DNA of 64,000 nucleotides, taken from the NCBI RefSeq assembly GCF_034424625.1, contig NZ_CP139976.1:4278001-4342000 (forward strand). Direction: 5' to 3'. A model generated the notes under the pieces. That model did no database searches, had not been told where the DNA came from, and worked only from the letters and a program-made list of their open reading frames with translations. The position numbers and the translations under genes are program-made. The DNA comes from Janthinobacterium lividum (GTDB lineage Bacteria; Pseudomonadota; Gammaproteobacteria; Burkholderiales; Burkholderiaceae_D). The number at the start of each line of letters is the position of its first letter. Position 1 is the first letter of the stretch. Positions 36,653 to 46,552 of this stretch are shown here, piece by piece.

Positions 36653-37000
36653 TCAGGCAGCACGTGCCAGCGGACTGGTCTCTTCGACCATGCTTTTCAG
36701 CTTCTGGCTCGCATGAAAGGTCACGACACGGCGCGCCGTGATGGGAATCTCTTCGCCCGTCTTCGGATTGCGGCCGGGCCGCTGCGGCTTGTCGCGCAAC
36801 TGGAAATTGCCGAAACCGGACAGCTTGACGGCCTCGCCACGCTCGAGCGCATTGCGGATCTCGTCGAAAAAGGTCTCGACCATATCCTTCGCTTCGCGCT
36901 TGTTCAGGCCCACTTGCTCGAACAACAATTCGGCCAGTTCCGCCTTGGTCAAGGTGGGTAAATCTTTTTCCGCTTCCTGGCGCACTTTGGCAACCAGCAT
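36653..37000 (-). CDS. ihfA: integration host factor subunit alpha
   Basis: DNA-bending nucleoid protein that pairs with IhfB. The whole family core is present: [20 protein letters not shown] at the start, [20 protein letters not shown] (the DNA-inserting arm with its Pro) and [17 protein letters not shown]. The start is uncertain. ATG 37000 gives 115 residues, about 17 longer than E. coli IhfA at the N-terminus; a TTG inside the TLTKAEL segment would give the classical length. It follows pheT in the operon, as in E. coli. Confidence 0.92.
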   Translation of the reverse strand: MLVAKVRQEAEKDLPTLTKAELAELLFEQVGLNKREAKDMVETFFDEIRNALERGEAVKLSGFGNFQLRDKPQRPGRNPKTGEEIPITARRVVTFHASQKLKSMVEETSPLARAA

Positions 37001-37169
37001 GGCCCGATGCAAATCGGCGGCCAGTGCGGATTGCAGTACGGCGGAATCAACGTCGCTGTTATTAATTTTCCTGCCCTGCCTTTTCTGTGCGCCCGAGCCT
37101 GCCACATGGCAAGCTCGTCTACGGTTGACGACGGAAAGGCCGTCACGCAAGGCGACGGCCGTCCGGTAA

Positions 37170-39596
37170 TTACGAACGCAGTTTCGCGTCGTGGCCCTGC
37201 TTGGCCGCATCGATCAGGACAGCCATCAGGCCGTCGACGACGTCGTCTTGCAGGGTGTTTTGAGTATCTTGCAAGCTAATCCGGAAAGCAAGGCTTTTTT
37301 CATCCACTTCCAGCCCTTTTCCACGATATTCATCAAATAAAACAATGGCTTGCACGATACGCGCTGCCGGGCTCGACTTGGCGGCGGCATGGAATCTGTC
37401 GAGCAGATCCTGCACGGCTACCGATTGCTTGACGACCACGGCCAAGTCGCGGCTGGCGCCAGGGAATTTCGAGATTTCCTGGTATGCCGGCACGACTCGT
37501 TGCGTCAAGGCAGCGGCGTCGACTTCGAACAGCACGGGCGCCAGCGGCAAGTCGTACTTTTGCATCCAGCGCGGGTGCAATTCGCCGATGAAACCGATGA
37601 CCTTGCCATCGAGCTCCACATTGGCCGAACGGCCCGGATGCAGGGCCGGATGTTCCGCCTTGGTGAAACGCAAGACCAGCGGTGCAAACAGCGCTTCCAG
37701 GTCCGCCTTCACGTCGAAGAAGTCGACCGTGCGCGCAGCCTGGCCCCACTGCTCGTCGGCAACCGCGCCGTAGGCCATGGCCGCCACGCGCTTCGGCTGG
37801 GCGTAGCCAGCCACCGACAAGGGGCCGTTTTCCACGCTGTCGTCGCGCTGGTAGATGGCGCCCACTTCGAAGATGCGCACGCGGTTCGTCTTGCGGTTCA
37901 GGTTGTAGCGCACATTGGCGATCAGGCTGCCGATCAGCGAGGAACGCATCACGCTCATCTGGCTGGCGATCGGGTTCTGCAATTTGATCGGGTTCGTATT
38001 GCCCGAGAAATCGCGCTCCCATGCCGTATCGACAAAGCTCATGTTAACCACTTCCTGGAAGCCCAGGTCGGCCAGCTCATGACGTACCGCAAACAGCGAG
38101 CGGGTATTTTCCGGTGCAATCTGCATCACGTTCGCGGCCACGGGCGGCAAGGTCGGGATGTTTTCAAAGCCGTACACGCGCGCCACTTCCTCGATCAGGT
38201 CTTCCTCGATCTCGATGTCGAAACGGTAGCTGGGCGACGTCACGGAAAACACGCCGTCCGCCAGGGTGTATGGCAGGGCCAGGCGCGTGAAGATATCGGC
38301 GATCAGCTCATCGTTGAGCGGCACGCCGATGACTTTTTGCGCGCGCGCCGTGCGCATCGACACGGGCTGGCGCTGCGGCAGGTTCACCACGTGGTCGTCG
38401 ACAGGACCGACGGTCGTGGCCGGCGTGCCGCAGATTTCCACGATCAGGGCCGTGATGCGCTCGATGTGCTCGACTGTGGTGGCGAAATCGACGCCGCGCT
38501 CGAAGCGGTGTGCCGCATCGGTCGAGAAATTCAAGCGGCGCGCGCGGCCTTGAATGGCGTTCGGCCACCAGAATGCCGCTTCCAGGTAGATGCTGTCCGT
38601 ATCGTCCGACACCGAGCTGGCGTCGCCGCCCATGATGCCGGCCAGCGATTCGATTTCCTGCTCATCGGCAATGACGCCGATCCACTCGTCGACGGCGATG
38701 GTGTTGCCATTCAACAGCTTGACGGACTCGCCCTTCTTGCCCCAACGTACGTCGAGGCTGCCGTGGATCTTTGCCAGGTCAAACACGTGGCTGGGACGGC
38801 CCAGTTCCAGCATGACATAGTTGGAAATGTCGACCAGGGCCGACAGCGGACGCTGGCCGCTGCGCTCGAGGCGCTGCTTCATCCAGTCCGGCGTGGCTGC
38901 CTTGGCGTTCAAGCCGCGGATGACGCGGCCCGTGAAACGGCCGCACAGGTCCGGCGCGCTGACTTTCACGGGCAGGATTTCGTCGCTGGAAACCGGCACG
39001 GTGCGGAACTGCGGCGCATTCAGGGGCACGCCCGTCAAGGCCGACACTTCGCGCGCCACGCCCAGCACGGACAGGCAGTCCGCCTTGTTCGGCGTCAACT
39101 TGATGGTGAATTTCAAATCGTTGAGCGCAAAGTAATCGCGGAAATTCTGGCCGATCGGCGCGTCGTCCGGCAATTCCATCAAGCCGGCGTTTTCTTCCGA
39201 CAATTTCAATTCGCGCGCGGAGCACAGCATGCCTTGCGACTCGACGCCGCGCAGCTGGCCCACCTTGATTTCAAACGGCTTGCCATCGGCGCCAGGCGGC
39301 AGCACGGCGCCCGCCATCGCGCACACGACTTTCAAGCCCGGGCGCACGTTCGGCGCGCCGCAGACGATGTTGAGCATGGTGCCCGTGCCGACATCGACCT
39401 GGCACACATTCAGGCGGTCCGCATTCGGATGTTTTTCCATCTCCAGGACCAGGCCTACCACCACGTTCGAGAACGGCGGGGCGACAGGATCGACGTCCTC
39501 GACTTCGAGACCGGACATGGTCAGCAGATGGGCCAGTTCGTCCGAAGTCATCTTCGGATCGACCATGGTACGGAGCCAGTTTTCGGAAAATTGCAT
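37170..39596 (-). CDS. pheT: phenylalanine--tRNA ligase beta subunit
   Basis: Large subunit (808 residues) of the alpha2-beta2 enzyme that charges tRNA-Phe. It starts [14 protein letters not shown]. Domains in order: the OB-fold tRNA-binding domain (about 38-148, with [17 protein letters not shown]), B3/B4 editing domain (about 210-380), B5 domain (about 400-475), the class II-like core (about 480-690) and the C-terminal FDX-ACB anticodon domain (about 715-808, [17 protein letters not shown]). ATG 39596 starts the normal protein; the frame extends 2 codons further to a TTG. It lies 78 bp after pheS. Confidence 0.97.
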   Translation of the reverse strand: MQFSENWLRTMVDPKMTSDELAHLLTMSGLEVEDVDPVAPPFSNVVVGLVLEMEKHPNADRLNVCQVDVGTGTMLNIVCGAPNVRPGLKVVCAMAGAVLPPGADGKPFEIKVGQLRGVESQGMLCSARELKLSEENAGLMELPDDAPIGQNFRDYFALNDLKFTIKLTPNKADCLSVLGVAREVSALTGVPLNAPQFRTVPVSSDEILPVKVSAPDLCGRFTGRVIRGLNAKAATPDWMKQRLERSGQRPLSALVDISNYVMLELGRPSHVFDLAKIHGSLDVRWGKKGESVKLLNGNTIAVDEWIGVIADEQEIESLAGIMGGDASSVSDDTDSIYLEAAFWWPNAIQGRARRLNFSTDAAHRFERGVDFATTVEHIERITALIVEICGTPATTVGPVDDHVVNLPQRQPVSMRTARAQKVIGVPLNDELIADIFTRLALPYTLADGVFSVTSPSYRFDIEIEEDLIEEVARVYGFENIPTLPPVAANVMQIAPENTRSLFAVRHELADLGFQEVVNMSFVDTAWERDFSGNTNPIKLQNPIASQMSVMRSSLIGSLIANVRYNLNRKTNRVRIFEVGAIYQRDDSVENGPLSVAGYAQPKRVAAMAYGAVADEQWGQAARTVDFFDVKADLEALFAPLVLRFTKAEHPALHPGRSANVELDGKVIGFIGELHPRWMQKYDLPLAPVLFEVDAAALTQRVVPAYQEISKFPGASRDLAVVVKQSVAVQDLLDRFHAAAKSSPAARIVQAIVLFDEYRGKGLEVDEKSLAFRISLQDTQNTLQDDVVDGLMAVLIDAAKQGHDAKLRS

Positions 39597-39674
39597 AATC
39601 AAGCCTTCAAAGGGTCAAAGCTCACAGCGCGAGCGCACAGGCGCTCAAGCGCCATGAATCAAACGGAACAACGC

Positions 39675-40691
39675 TTAGTTGAATTGCTTCAGGAACCTTA
39701 AATCGCCTTCATAGAACAGGCGCAGGTCGTTGATGCCGTAACGCAGCATCGTCAAGCGTTCCAGGCCGGAGCCGAAAGCAAAACCGATGAATTTCTCGGG
39801 ATCGAGGCCAAAGTTCTTCACCACGGTCGGATGCACCTGGCCGGCGCCCGACACTTCCAGCCAACGGCCTTTCAATGGACCGGAGCCAAAGGCGATATCG
39901 ATCTCGGCCGACGGTTCCGTGAACGGGAAGTACGATGGACGGAAGCGCACCTGCAAATCGTCCGTCTCGAAGAAGGCCTTGACGAAATTCAGGTACACGC
40001 CCTTCAGGTCGGCAAAGCTGATGTCTTCGGCGATCCACAGGCCTTCGACCTGGTGGAACATCGGCGAATGGGTGGCGTCGCTGTCGACGCGGTAGGTGCG
40101 GCCTGGCGCAATGACCTTGATCGGCGGCGTGTGCGTGCGCGCATAGCGCACCTGCATCGGGCTCGTGTGCGTGCGCAGCAGCAAGGGCTTGCCATCGGTA
40201 TCGTTGCCGTCGATGTAGAACGTGTCTTGCATGGAACGGGCCGGGTGGTTTTCCGGGCTGTTGAGCGCCGTGAAGTTGGTCCAGTCGTTCTCGATTTCGG
40301 GGCCGTCGGCCACGTCGAAGCCGATCGAGCGGAAGATTTCCTCGACCCGCTCCCACGTGCGCATCACGGGATGGATGCCGCCGGGCATGCGGCCACGGCC
40401 TGGCAAGGTCACGTCGATCGCTTCGGCGTTCAGACGGCCTTGCATCTGTGCATCGGCCAGTGCGTCACGGCGCGCCGTCAGCGCGTCCTCGATCTGCACT
40501 TTGACGGCGTTGATCAGGGCGCCTTGCGCCTTGCGCGCGTCCGGGTCCAACTTGCCCAGGCCCTTCATCATTTCAGTAATCTGGCCAGTCTTGCCCAGGT
40601 AGCGGGCTTTGGCGTTTTCAAGTGCGGCAGCGTCTGCGGCGGCGATAAAGTCAGCCTGGGCCGAGACGACGAGTTCTTCTAGGGAGTTCAT
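39675..40691 (-). CDS. pheS: phenylalanine--tRNA ligase alpha subunit
   Basis: Catalytic subunit (338 residues) of phenylalanyl-tRNA synthetase. An N-terminal coiled coil (about 1-85) is followed by the class II core: motif 1 around [20 protein letters not shown], motif 2 in [20 protein letters not shown], and motif 3 near [20 protein letters not shown]. All are intact. It follows rplT after 270 bp that contain a terminator-like hairpin, so its expression may be set apart from the ribosomal genes. Confidence 0.97.
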   Translation of the reverse strand: MNSLEELVVSAQADFIAAADAAALENAKARYLGKTGQITEMMKGLGKLDPDARKAQGALINAVKVQIEDALTARRDALADAQMQGRLNAEAIDVTLPGRGRMPGGIHPVMRTWERVEEIFRSIGFDVADGPEIENDWTNFTALNSPENHPARSMQDTFYIDGNDTDGKPLLLRTHTSPMQVRYARTHTPPIKVIAPGRTYRVDSDATHSPMFHQVEGLWIAEDISFADLKGVYLNFVKAFFETDDLQVRFRPSYFPFTEPSAEIDIAFGSGPLKGRWLEVSGAGQVHPTVVKNFGLDPEKFIGFAFGSGLERLTMLRYGINDLRLFYEGDLRFLKQFN

Positions 40692-40749
40692 GCGGCATTT
40701 CCTGTTTTGGACATCAATTCTGGACTCGCTTATCTAAAGTCCAACAATC

Positions 40750-40789
40750 AAAAACGGAAACGGGGCATAAGGTTCACACCCCTGCCCCG
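40750..40789 (-). terminator. terminator/attenuator between rplT and pheS
   Basis: On the minus strand a stem CGGGGCA / TGCCCCG (40761-40789) is followed by TTTCCGTTTTTG. It lies 59 bp before pheS and thus can end or attenuate readthrough from rplT. No Phe-rich leader peptide like E. coli pheM was found near it. Confidence 0.65.
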
Positions 40790-40961
40790 CTCTTTATGAC
40801 AACCGACCTAATCTGCTGCGCGTCGTGATTTACGGTGTGCGATGCTCACCGTACCTTCGTACGGTTGCGCTTCTCGACCGCAACTCCCTTCCGCTCGCGA
40901 CGATTTTGTCGGTCGCCGTTCTAACGTCACCCTACGGATGACGTTGTGCAATGACCGATGC

Positions 40962-41321
40962 TTACGCAGCGATTTTTGCTTTAACTGCGTTGACAATCGC
41001 AGCGAATGCTGGCTTGTCCATCACAGCCATATCGGCCAGGACTTTACGGTCCAGTTCGATATTTGCTTTTTTCAAGCCGTTCATGAATACGCTGTACGTT
41101 ACGCCATGCTCACGGGAAGCGGCGTTGATACGGGCGATCCACAGGCGGCGGAAAACGCGTTTCTTGTTGCGGCGATCGCGGTAAGCGTATTGGCCAGCGC
41201 GCATAACTGCTTGCTTGGCAACACGGTATACACGGCTGCGGCGACCACGGTAGCCTTTAGCTTGAACAAGAATCTTTTTATGACGGGCACGAGCTGTAAC
41301 CCCACGTTTTACTCTAGGCAT
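40962..41321 (-). CDS. rplT: 50S ribosomal protein L20
   Basis: Ribosomal protein of 119 residues that binds 23S rRNA early in large-subunit assembly. The sequence begins [18 protein letters not shown] and continues with the very basic N-terminal extension and the globular C-terminal half ([20 protein letters not shown]). In E. coli L20 represses its own operon by binding the rpmI leader; the structured infC-rpmI spacer here may serve the same purpose. Confidence 0.98.
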   Translation of the reverse strand: MPRVKRGVTARARHKKILVQAKGYRGRRSRVYRVAKQAVMRAGQYAYRDRRNKKRVFRRLWIARINAASREHGVTYSVFMNGLKKANIELDRKVLADMAVMDKPAFAAIVNAVKAKIAA

Positions 41322-41347
41322 AGTAACTCCTTAAATTGAGTGTGAGA

Positions 41348-41545
41348 TTAAGCAGTCGGCATCATGCGCATGACGGATGTGACATCCGATGCGTTGATGT
41401 TACGGGTACCGCGCAACTGACGTTTGTTTTTGGTGGTTTTCTTGGTCAGGATGTGGCGTTTGAACGCGTGACCCGACTTGACTGTTCCACCTGGACGCAC
41501 GCGAAAACGTTTTTTCGCGGAGCTTTTGGTCTTCATTTTAGGCAT
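41348..41545 (-). CDS. rpmI: 50S ribosomal protein L35
   Basis: Small basic ribosomal protein of 65 residues: [20 protein letters not shown] at the start and [16 protein letters not shown] in the middle are diagnostic. ATG 41545 is the conserved start; the 10 upstream codons of the longer frame are not part of L35. It is 26 bp before rplT, and the two are made together. Confidence 0.98.
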   Translation of the reverse strand: MPKMKTKSSAKKRFRVRPGGTVKSGHAFKRHILTKKTTKNKRQLRGTRNINASDVTSVMRMMPTA

Positions 41546-41772
41546 AGCAATCTGTCCTCTTACGGACAGCTCCATTTATAACAGGATTGCAGGTGGCAAC
41601 ACGACGCTGCGCTTAGATGCCTGCTTTCACATGTTGTGCAGCGGATGCGAGTCCACTACAGTTCACGCGGCCCGGGCATTGCTGACCGGGCCGCGCAAAT
41701 TCTGCCTGGAATCTGGTGTCGCGCCCATGCAGGCACAAACCACGTCGATCCACAGTAAAACGCTATTGTAGC
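41546..41772 (-). promoter_or_regulatory. structured infC-rpmI spacer, candidate L20 autoregulatory leader
   Basis: The 227-bp spacer is too long to be idle inside an operon. It contains a perfect 10-bp GC-rich stem at 41666-41695 (CGCGGCCCGG / CCGGGCCGCG, 10-base loop) with no T run, so it is not a terminator. In other bacteria L20 binds a structured leader upstream of rpmI. That this spacer is the betaproteobacterial counterpart is inference. Confidence 0.4.
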
Positions 41773-42294
41773 TTACTTCTTCTTCTTAGGCGAAAGAACC
41801 ATGATCATTTGGCGGCCTTCCATCTTCGGGAACTGCTCGACCTGGCCGTACGGCTCCAGGTCGGCTTTCAGACGTTCCAGCATGCGGAAGCCAATATCCT
41901 GATGCGCCATCTCACGACCGCGGAAACGCAGGGTGATCTTGGTTTTATCGCCATCTTCGAGGAACTTGATGAGATTACGCAACTTGATATTGTAGTCACC
42001 ATCATCAGTCCCCGGACGGAATTTGACTTCCTTCACGAGGATGATCTTTTGCTTCAATTTGGCTTCGTGAGCTTTCTTTTGCTCCGAATACTTAAATTTG
42101 CCGTAGTCCATCAAACGGCACACCGGTGGCTGCGCGGTAGGCGCAATTTCCACCAGGTCGACGTTTGCCTCTTCCGCCAGGCGGAAGGCTTCAGCCAAAC
42201 TTACGATACCGAGTGGCTCGTTATCGACCCCGCTTAAACGCATTTCAGGGGCAGTGATTTCGCCATTGATGCGATGTGACTTGTCAGTAGCTAT
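41773..42294 (-). CDS. infC: translation initiation factor IF-3, ATA start
   Basis: IF-3 of 173 residues, which binds the 30S subunit and rejects poor start codons. The N-terminal domain starts [20 protein letters not shown], and the C-terminal domain has [20 protein letters not shown] and [12 protein letters not shown]. The conserved N-terminus can only be reached from a non-standard codon: ATA at 42294-42292, with AAGGA 7 nt upstream. The first ATG (42243) would delete 17 conserved residues. infC genes use rare start codons so that IF-3 limits its own translation. The gene is 51 bp after thrS. Confidence 0.95.
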   Translation of the reverse strand: MATDKSHRINGEITAPEMRLSGVDNEPLGIVSLAEAFRLAEEANVDLVEIAPTAQPPVCRLMDYGKFKYSEQKKAHEAKLKQKIILVKEVKFRPGTDDGDYNIKLRNLIKFLEDGDKTKITLRFRGREMAHQDIGFRMLERLKADLEPYGQVEQFPKMEGRQMIMVLSPKKKK

Positions 42295-42345
42295 TGTAAT
42301 TTCCTTTAAAAATCTTGTAAGACGGTCGTGCAGCGAGTTTCCTCG

Positions 42346-44253
42346 TCAGGCCTTGGTGTCGACTTCCTGTTTGAGTCGCTCAATCAGGGCATCGACGGAC
42401 ATGACGCCCAGATCGACATTGCCCCGCGCCCGCACGGCCACTGTATTCGCATCCCGCTCTTTGTCGCCAATCACTAAGATGTAAGGCAATTTTTGTACGG
42501 AATGTTCACGTATTTTATAGGTAATCTTCTCGTTACGCAAATCAGCCTGTACGCGCAGCCCCGCTTTGCGCAGTTTTGTTGTAACTTCCTGTACATAGTC
42601 GGCTTGAGCGTCGGAAATATTCAACACCGACACTTGCACTGGCGACAACCACAGCGGCATGGCGCCCGCATAGTGTTCGATCAGGATGCCGATGAAACGT
42701 TCCAGCGAACCGACGATCGCGCGGTGCAGCATGATGGGCACCTGGCGCGTATTGTCCACGGCCACGTATTCCGCACCCAGGCGGCCCGGCATCGACGGAT
42801 CGATCTGCACGGTACCCACTTGCCATGCGCGGCCCAGGCTGTCTTTCAGGTGGTACTCGATCTTCGGACCGTAGAACGCGCCCTCGCCCGGCAATTCCGT
42901 CCATTCCACGCCGCAGGCGCGCAAGGCCGAACGCAGCGATTCCTCGGCGAAATCCCACGACTCTTCCGTACCGATGCGGTTATCCGGGCGCAAGGCCAGT
43001 TTCACGTCGATATTCGTGAAGCCGAAAGCCGTATACACATCCATCGCCTGCTGGTGGAACGCCGTCACTTCGCCGGCGATCTGCTCTTCCAGGCAGAAGA
43101 TGTGACCATCGTCCTGCGTAAAGCCGCGCACGCGCATCATGCCGTGCAAGGCGCCCGACGGTTCATTGCGGTGGCATTGACCGAATTCGCCGTAGCGCAA
43201 TGGCAAGTCGCGGTAGCTGCGCATGCCATTGTTGAAAATCTGGATATGGCCAGGGCAATTCATCGGCTTCAGCGCATAGGCGCGGTTTTCCGATTCCGTG
43301 ATGAACATGTTTTCACGGTAATTGTCCCAGTGACCGGTTTTTTCCCACAGGCCACGGTCCAGAATTTGCGGCGCCTTGACTTCCTGGTAGCCGTTGACCT
43401 GATACACATTGCGCATGTATTGCTCAACTTGCTGCCAGATCGACCAGCCTTTCGGATGCCAGAAGATCAGGCCTGGCGCTTCTTCCTGGAAATGGAAGAA
43501 ATCGAGCTGCTTGCCCAATTTGCGGTGATCGCGCTTTTCCGCCTCTTCCAGATTGTGCAGGTACAGTTCCTGGTCTTCCTTCTTGGCCCAGGCCGTGCCA
43601 TAGATACGCTGCAGCATCTCGTTTTTCGAGTCGCCGCGCCAGTAGGCGCCGGCCAGCTTCATCAGCTTGAAGACTTTCAGCTTGCCCGTCGATGGCACGT
43701 GGGGGCCGCGGCACAAGTCCGTGAACTTGCCTTCGGAATACAGCGACACTTCCTGGTCGGCGGGAATCGAGCCGATCAGCTCCGCCTTGTACGCCTCGCC
43801 GATACCCTTGAAGTATTCGATGGCTTCGTCGCGCGCGACAACCTTGCGCGTGACTTGCTCATCCTTCTTGGCCAGTTCCGCCATTTTCTTTTCGATCGCC
43901 GTCAAATCTTCGGGCGTGAACGGACGCTTGTAGGCGAAGTCATAGTAAAAGCCGTTGTCGATCACGGGACCGATGGTCACTTGCGCGTCAGGGAACAATT
44001 CCTTGACGGCATACGCCAGCAAGTGGGCCGTCGAGTGGCGGATCACTTCCAGGCCGTCCGCGTCCTTGTCCGTGACAATCGCCAGTTCCGCATCCTGCTC
44101 GATCAGATAGGAAGTATCGACCAGTTTGCCGTCGACCTTGCCGGCCAGCGCAGCCTTGGCCAGACCGGTACCAATATTGGCCGCAACCTGGGCCACGGTG
44201 ACCGGGCCGTCGAATTGACGGGCGGAACCATCGGGAAGTCGGATTGTAAGCAT
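42346..44253 (-). CDS. thrS: threonine--tRNA ligase
   Basis: Class II synthetase of 635 residues charging tRNA-Thr. It has the TGS domain ([20 protein letters not shown]), the editing domain with [15 protein letters not shown] (about 73-87) and its later Cys/His partner ([12 protein letters not shown]), the catalytic core ([29 protein letters not shown]), and the C-terminal anticodon-binding domain ([20 protein letters not shown]). ATG 44253 with GGAGA upstream is the family start; the 36 extra residues of the longer frame include the leader hairpin and are not coding. It heads the operon with infC, rpmI, rplT, pheS, pheT, ihfA and a MerR gene. Confidence 0.98.
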   Translation of the reverse strand: MLTIRLPDGSARQFDGPVTVAQVAANIGTGLAKAALAGKVDGKLVDTSYLIEQDAELAIVTDKDADGLEVIRHSTAHLLAYAVKELFPDAQVTIGPVIDNGFYYDFAYKRPFTPEDLTAIEKKMAELAKKDEQVTRKVVARDEAIEYFKGIGEAYKAELIGSIPADQEVSLYSEGKFTDLCRGPHVPSTGKLKVFKLMKLAGAYWRGDSKNEMLQRIYGTAWAKKEDQELYLHNLEEAEKRDHRKLGKQLDFFHFQEEAPGLIFWHPKGWSIWQQVEQYMRNVYQVNGYQEVKAPQILDRGLWEKTGHWDNYRENMFITESENRAYALKPMNCPGHIQIFNNGMRSYRDLPLRYGEFGQCHRNEPSGALHGMMRVRGFTQDDGHIFCLEEQIAGEVTAFHQQAMDVYTAFGFTNIDVKLALRPDNRIGTEESWDFAEESLRSALRACGVEWTELPGEGAFYGPKIEYHLKDSLGRAWQVGTVQIDPSMPGRLGAEYVAVDNTRQVPIMLHRAIVGSLERFIGILIEHYAGAMPLWLSPVQVSVLNISDAQADYVQEVTTKLRKAGLRVQADLRNEKITYKIREHSVQKLPYILVIGDKERDANTVAVRARGNVDLGVMSVDALIERLKQEVDTKA

Positions 44254-44330
44254 ATTGATCTCCATATCGGCGCTGGCGCCAGGTAAAACTGCAATGTGAT
44301 GGGTAAAATACTGAAAGGAAAACGCAGACG

Positions 44331-44358
44331 CAAAAAAACGCGGACTAGCCGCGTTTTT
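44331..44358 (-). terminator. hairpin terminator/attenuator upstream of thrS
   Basis: Read on the minus strand, a 10-bp stem AAAAACGCGG / CCGCGTTTTT with a 5-base loop ends in seven T. It lies 78 bp before thrS and 106 bp after the tRNA-Val gene. It could release the tRNA transcript or control entry of polymerase into thrS. Confidence 0.75.
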
Positions 44359-44463
44359 CACTTTCTTGAGACAAAGGAAACCCGTTCGACTAGCGTCACT
44401 CCCAAAGCTTGGTAGTAGTTCGCGGTGTCATAACCGGTTTTACCTTTCTCTCTAACTGCATTC

Positions 44464-44540
44464 TGGTGGGCGGTGAGGAATTCGAATCCCCGACCCCTTG
44501 GATGTCGACCAAGTATTCTAACCAGCTGAACTAACCGCCC
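44464..44540 (-). tRNA. tRNA-Val (GAC), copy 1
   Basis: A complete 77-nt cloverleaf can be folded: acceptor stem GGGCGGT/ACCGCCC, D arm, anticodon stem CTTGG/CCAAG with loop TCGACAT, T arm with TTCGAAT, discriminator A and an encoded CCA. The anticodon by position is GAC (Val). Position 33, almost always U, is C here. It is identical to the copy at 44621-44697 and lies in the same transcription direction as thrS. Confidence 0.9.
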
Positions 44541-44620
44541 GTAAAACTTTTGTTGATCATTGTATTTCAAATGACCGCTTGCGGCTTGCGCCAGCTTAAA
44601 AACCATCTACTGCCAAATTC

Positions 44621-44697
44621 TGGTGGGCGGTGAGGAATTCGAATCCCCGACCCCTTGGATGTCGACCAAGTATTCTAACCAGCTGAACTAACCGCCC
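44621..44697 (-). tRNA. tRNA-Val (GAC), copy 2
   Basis: This is an exact second copy of the tRNA at 44464-44540, including the C at position 33 and the encoded CCA. The 80-bp spacer between copies is not alike beyond the immediate flank. Both probably come from one precursor. An Asp reading (GTC) would need a misplaced anticodon loop and is not supported. Confidence 0.9.
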
Positions 44698-44833
44698 CGA
44701 AGACCAGCATTATAGAGAGGCTTTCCCAGAATGACAAGGGCTGTTTTACAGGAAACTTTAATCACTCTCCGGGCGTCAGCCCCCTTTATATAGAGTAGGC
44801 CCTGCGCACGCGGAATGCCGCTAGAATCGCGGC

Positions 44834-45298
44834 ATGAACTCCACCATATTAGCCTGGCTGAAAACCCTGAGCCGCATCTGCGGTTTTGAAACGGCCGACT
44901 CCTTTCCGCCCGGCCACCCATATGCACGCACGCACTGGGAAGCCGCGTATTTCGATATCGCCTCCGACGTAAAACCTGACGAGATCGAACGGCGCATTTG
45001 CGCGGCCATCGCCAACACGCCGAGCGTCTTCGCCTACATCACCAATCCCACGCCGCGCATGCAGCGCGCGCTGCTGAACGTGATCCACGACCGGCTGCGG
45101 CGCCAGCCCGGCGCGGGCGCCACGGACCTGGTCTTGTTATTGATCAATGCCTACGCCAGCGACCACATCACGGAAGCCGTGCCTGGCCTGCGCGCCCTGA
45201 TCTACAACACGGAGCATGAAGACACGAATCTGCGCGTGCATGCCATCCTGGAATTGCTGGTGGGCACGCCACGGGGACTCGATGTAATCGACATGTAG
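44834..45298 (+). CDS. conserved-looking hypothetical protein
   Basis: Cytosolic protein of 154 residues that I do not recognise. The beginning MNSTILAWLKTLSRICGFET and the repeated helical segments (MQRALLNVIHDRLR, ALIYNTEHEDTNLRVHAILE) suggest an all-helical fold. Codon use is as in its neighbours. It is divergent from the tRNA genes and converges on the acyltransferase gene, 3 bp from its end. No operon partner gives a clue to its role. Confidence 0.65.
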   Translation: MNSTILAWLKTLSRICGFETADSFPPGHPYARTHWEAAYFDIASDVKPDEIERRICAAIANTPSVFAYITNPTPRMQRALLNVIHDRLRRQPGAGATDLVLLLINAYASDHITEAVPGLRALIYNTEHEDTNLRVHAILELLVGTPRGLDVIDM

Positions 45299-45301
45299 TC
45301 G

Positions 45302-46414
45302 TCACGCATGATTCGCGGGAACATAGCGCGCCCGCAAGCGCATGAACGGCGTTTCCACCAATCTATATAAGAGCCAGCCCGTGATGATGCTCACAGCGAT
45401 ACTGACCAGTATCGCCGTGAGGCCATCCGGCCCGTAGCCAAAGTCTTGCAACAAGGGGCGCAGCAAAATGCACAGCTGCTTGTGCAGCAGATAGATCGCA
45501 TACGACCACAAGGCCAGGCTGGCGGCGCCCGGCACGCGCAGTGTATAGAGTGCGCTGGCGGGACTCAGCGCCGCGATCAGCAGCAGGGTAAAACTGGCCG
45601 CCAGGGCCGGATAGCCGAACACCGTCACCCAATAGCCATAGTGATCGGTGAGAAACACATAAAACATCAGCGCCGTGCCCGCGATTCCCGCCAGCAAGCT
45701 GCGGTTGCCGTAAGAGGTCAGGCGCGCCCAGGCGACCGGATGGTGATTTTTCAGCAGCGCCAGCGCCACGCCCGCCACCAGCTCGTCAAAGCGGCACCAC
45801 GACGCGTAATAAATATACTTGTAATACCCGAGGCCGCCGCGCGGCACTTGCACGTATTCATCCCACAAATAGGCGCGCACCAGCATGCCGACGATAAAGC
45901 TGGCGGCCACGGCCAGCCAGGCCCACAGCAGCGACTTGCGGCAGGCGGCGATCACCAGGGCCACGGCCGGCAGCAGCACATAGAACTGCTCCTCCACGCA
46001 CAAGGACCACGCATGCGAAAACGCCGTACCCGGCGTCAGATTGATGTTTTGCGTAAAGGTCAGGAATTTCCACAGGGGCAGCAGCGCGCTATCGCCGCGG
46101 AACGCGGGCCACAAGTAATACAGGGCCAGCACGGCATAAAAACTGGGCAAGGTGCGCAGGAAGCGCCGCGCATAGAAACGCGGCAAGGAAAATCCATGTT
46201 CGCTGCGCAAGGCCGCAAAAATCTGGTTGCCGATCAGATAACCGCTGAGGGCAAAGAACAGGTCCACGCCCGTCCAGCCGATTTCGCCCCAGAAACCAAA
46301 CGCCCCACCCTCGCTAACGAACAGCAAATAATGGTTCATGAAGACAAGCACGATGGCCAGCGCGCGCAAGGTATCGAGGCCGTACAGGCGGAAAGGATGG
46401 GACGTACTGGACAT
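45302..46414 (-). CDS. acyltransferase family 3 membrane protein (OafA/YrhL type)
   Basis: Integral membrane O-acyltransferase of 370 residues with about ten helices. The opening YGLDTLRALAIVLVFMNHYL holds the conserved His of the acyltransferase_3 family, and the loop after helix 2 has GWTGVDLFFALSGYLIGNQI and RRFLRTLPSFY, the usual Arg-rich segment. Such enzymes add acetyl or other acyl groups to O-antigen, peptidoglycan or exopolysaccharide. ATG 46414 is preferred to an upstream TTG. There is no polysaccharide gene nearby to name the target. Confidence 0.9.
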   Translation of the reverse strand: MSSTSHPFRLYGLDTLRALAIVLVFMNHYLLFVSEGGAFGFWGEIGWTGVDLFFALSGYLIGNQIFAALRSEHGFSLPRFYARRFLRTLPSFYAVLALYYLWPAFRGDSALLPLWKFLTFTQNINLTPGTAFSHAWSLCVEEQFYVLLPAVALVIAACRKSLLWAWLAVAASFIVGMLVRAYLWDEYVQVPRGGLGYYKYIYYASWCRFDELVAGVALALLKNHHPVAWARLTSYGNRSLLAGIAGTALMFYVFLTDHYGYWVTVFGYPALAASFTLLLIAALSPASALYTLRVPGAASLALWSYAIYLLHKQLCILLRPLLQDFGYGPDGLTAILVSIAVSIITGWLLYRLVETPFMRLRARYVPANHA

Positions 46415-46552
46415 GGAATCGGCAAGGGAAAACAACGGTGGCGCCGATCATGCCACGCCGCACGCCGCCATGGCCAACTTTTTACAGGCGTCCACGGCGA
46501 ATCCCGCTAAAATATGCCGACCCCGCTTTCCCTTCCCGCAACAGCATAGGAT

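Noticed and set aside
37350..39701. 783-codon plus-strand frame opposite pheT
   Set aside because: It is a shadow of a highly conserved synthetase gene, with no start signal or motif.
40808..40996. 62-codon minus-strand frame between rplT and pheS as a leader peptide
   Set aside because: It overlaps the rplT end, lacks Phe runs and is explained by RNA hairpins.
44464..44540. Reading the tRNA as tRNA-Asp (GTC)
   Set aside because: This would need an anticodon loop shifted out of the CTTGG/CCAAG stem; the normal 7-base loop gives GAC.
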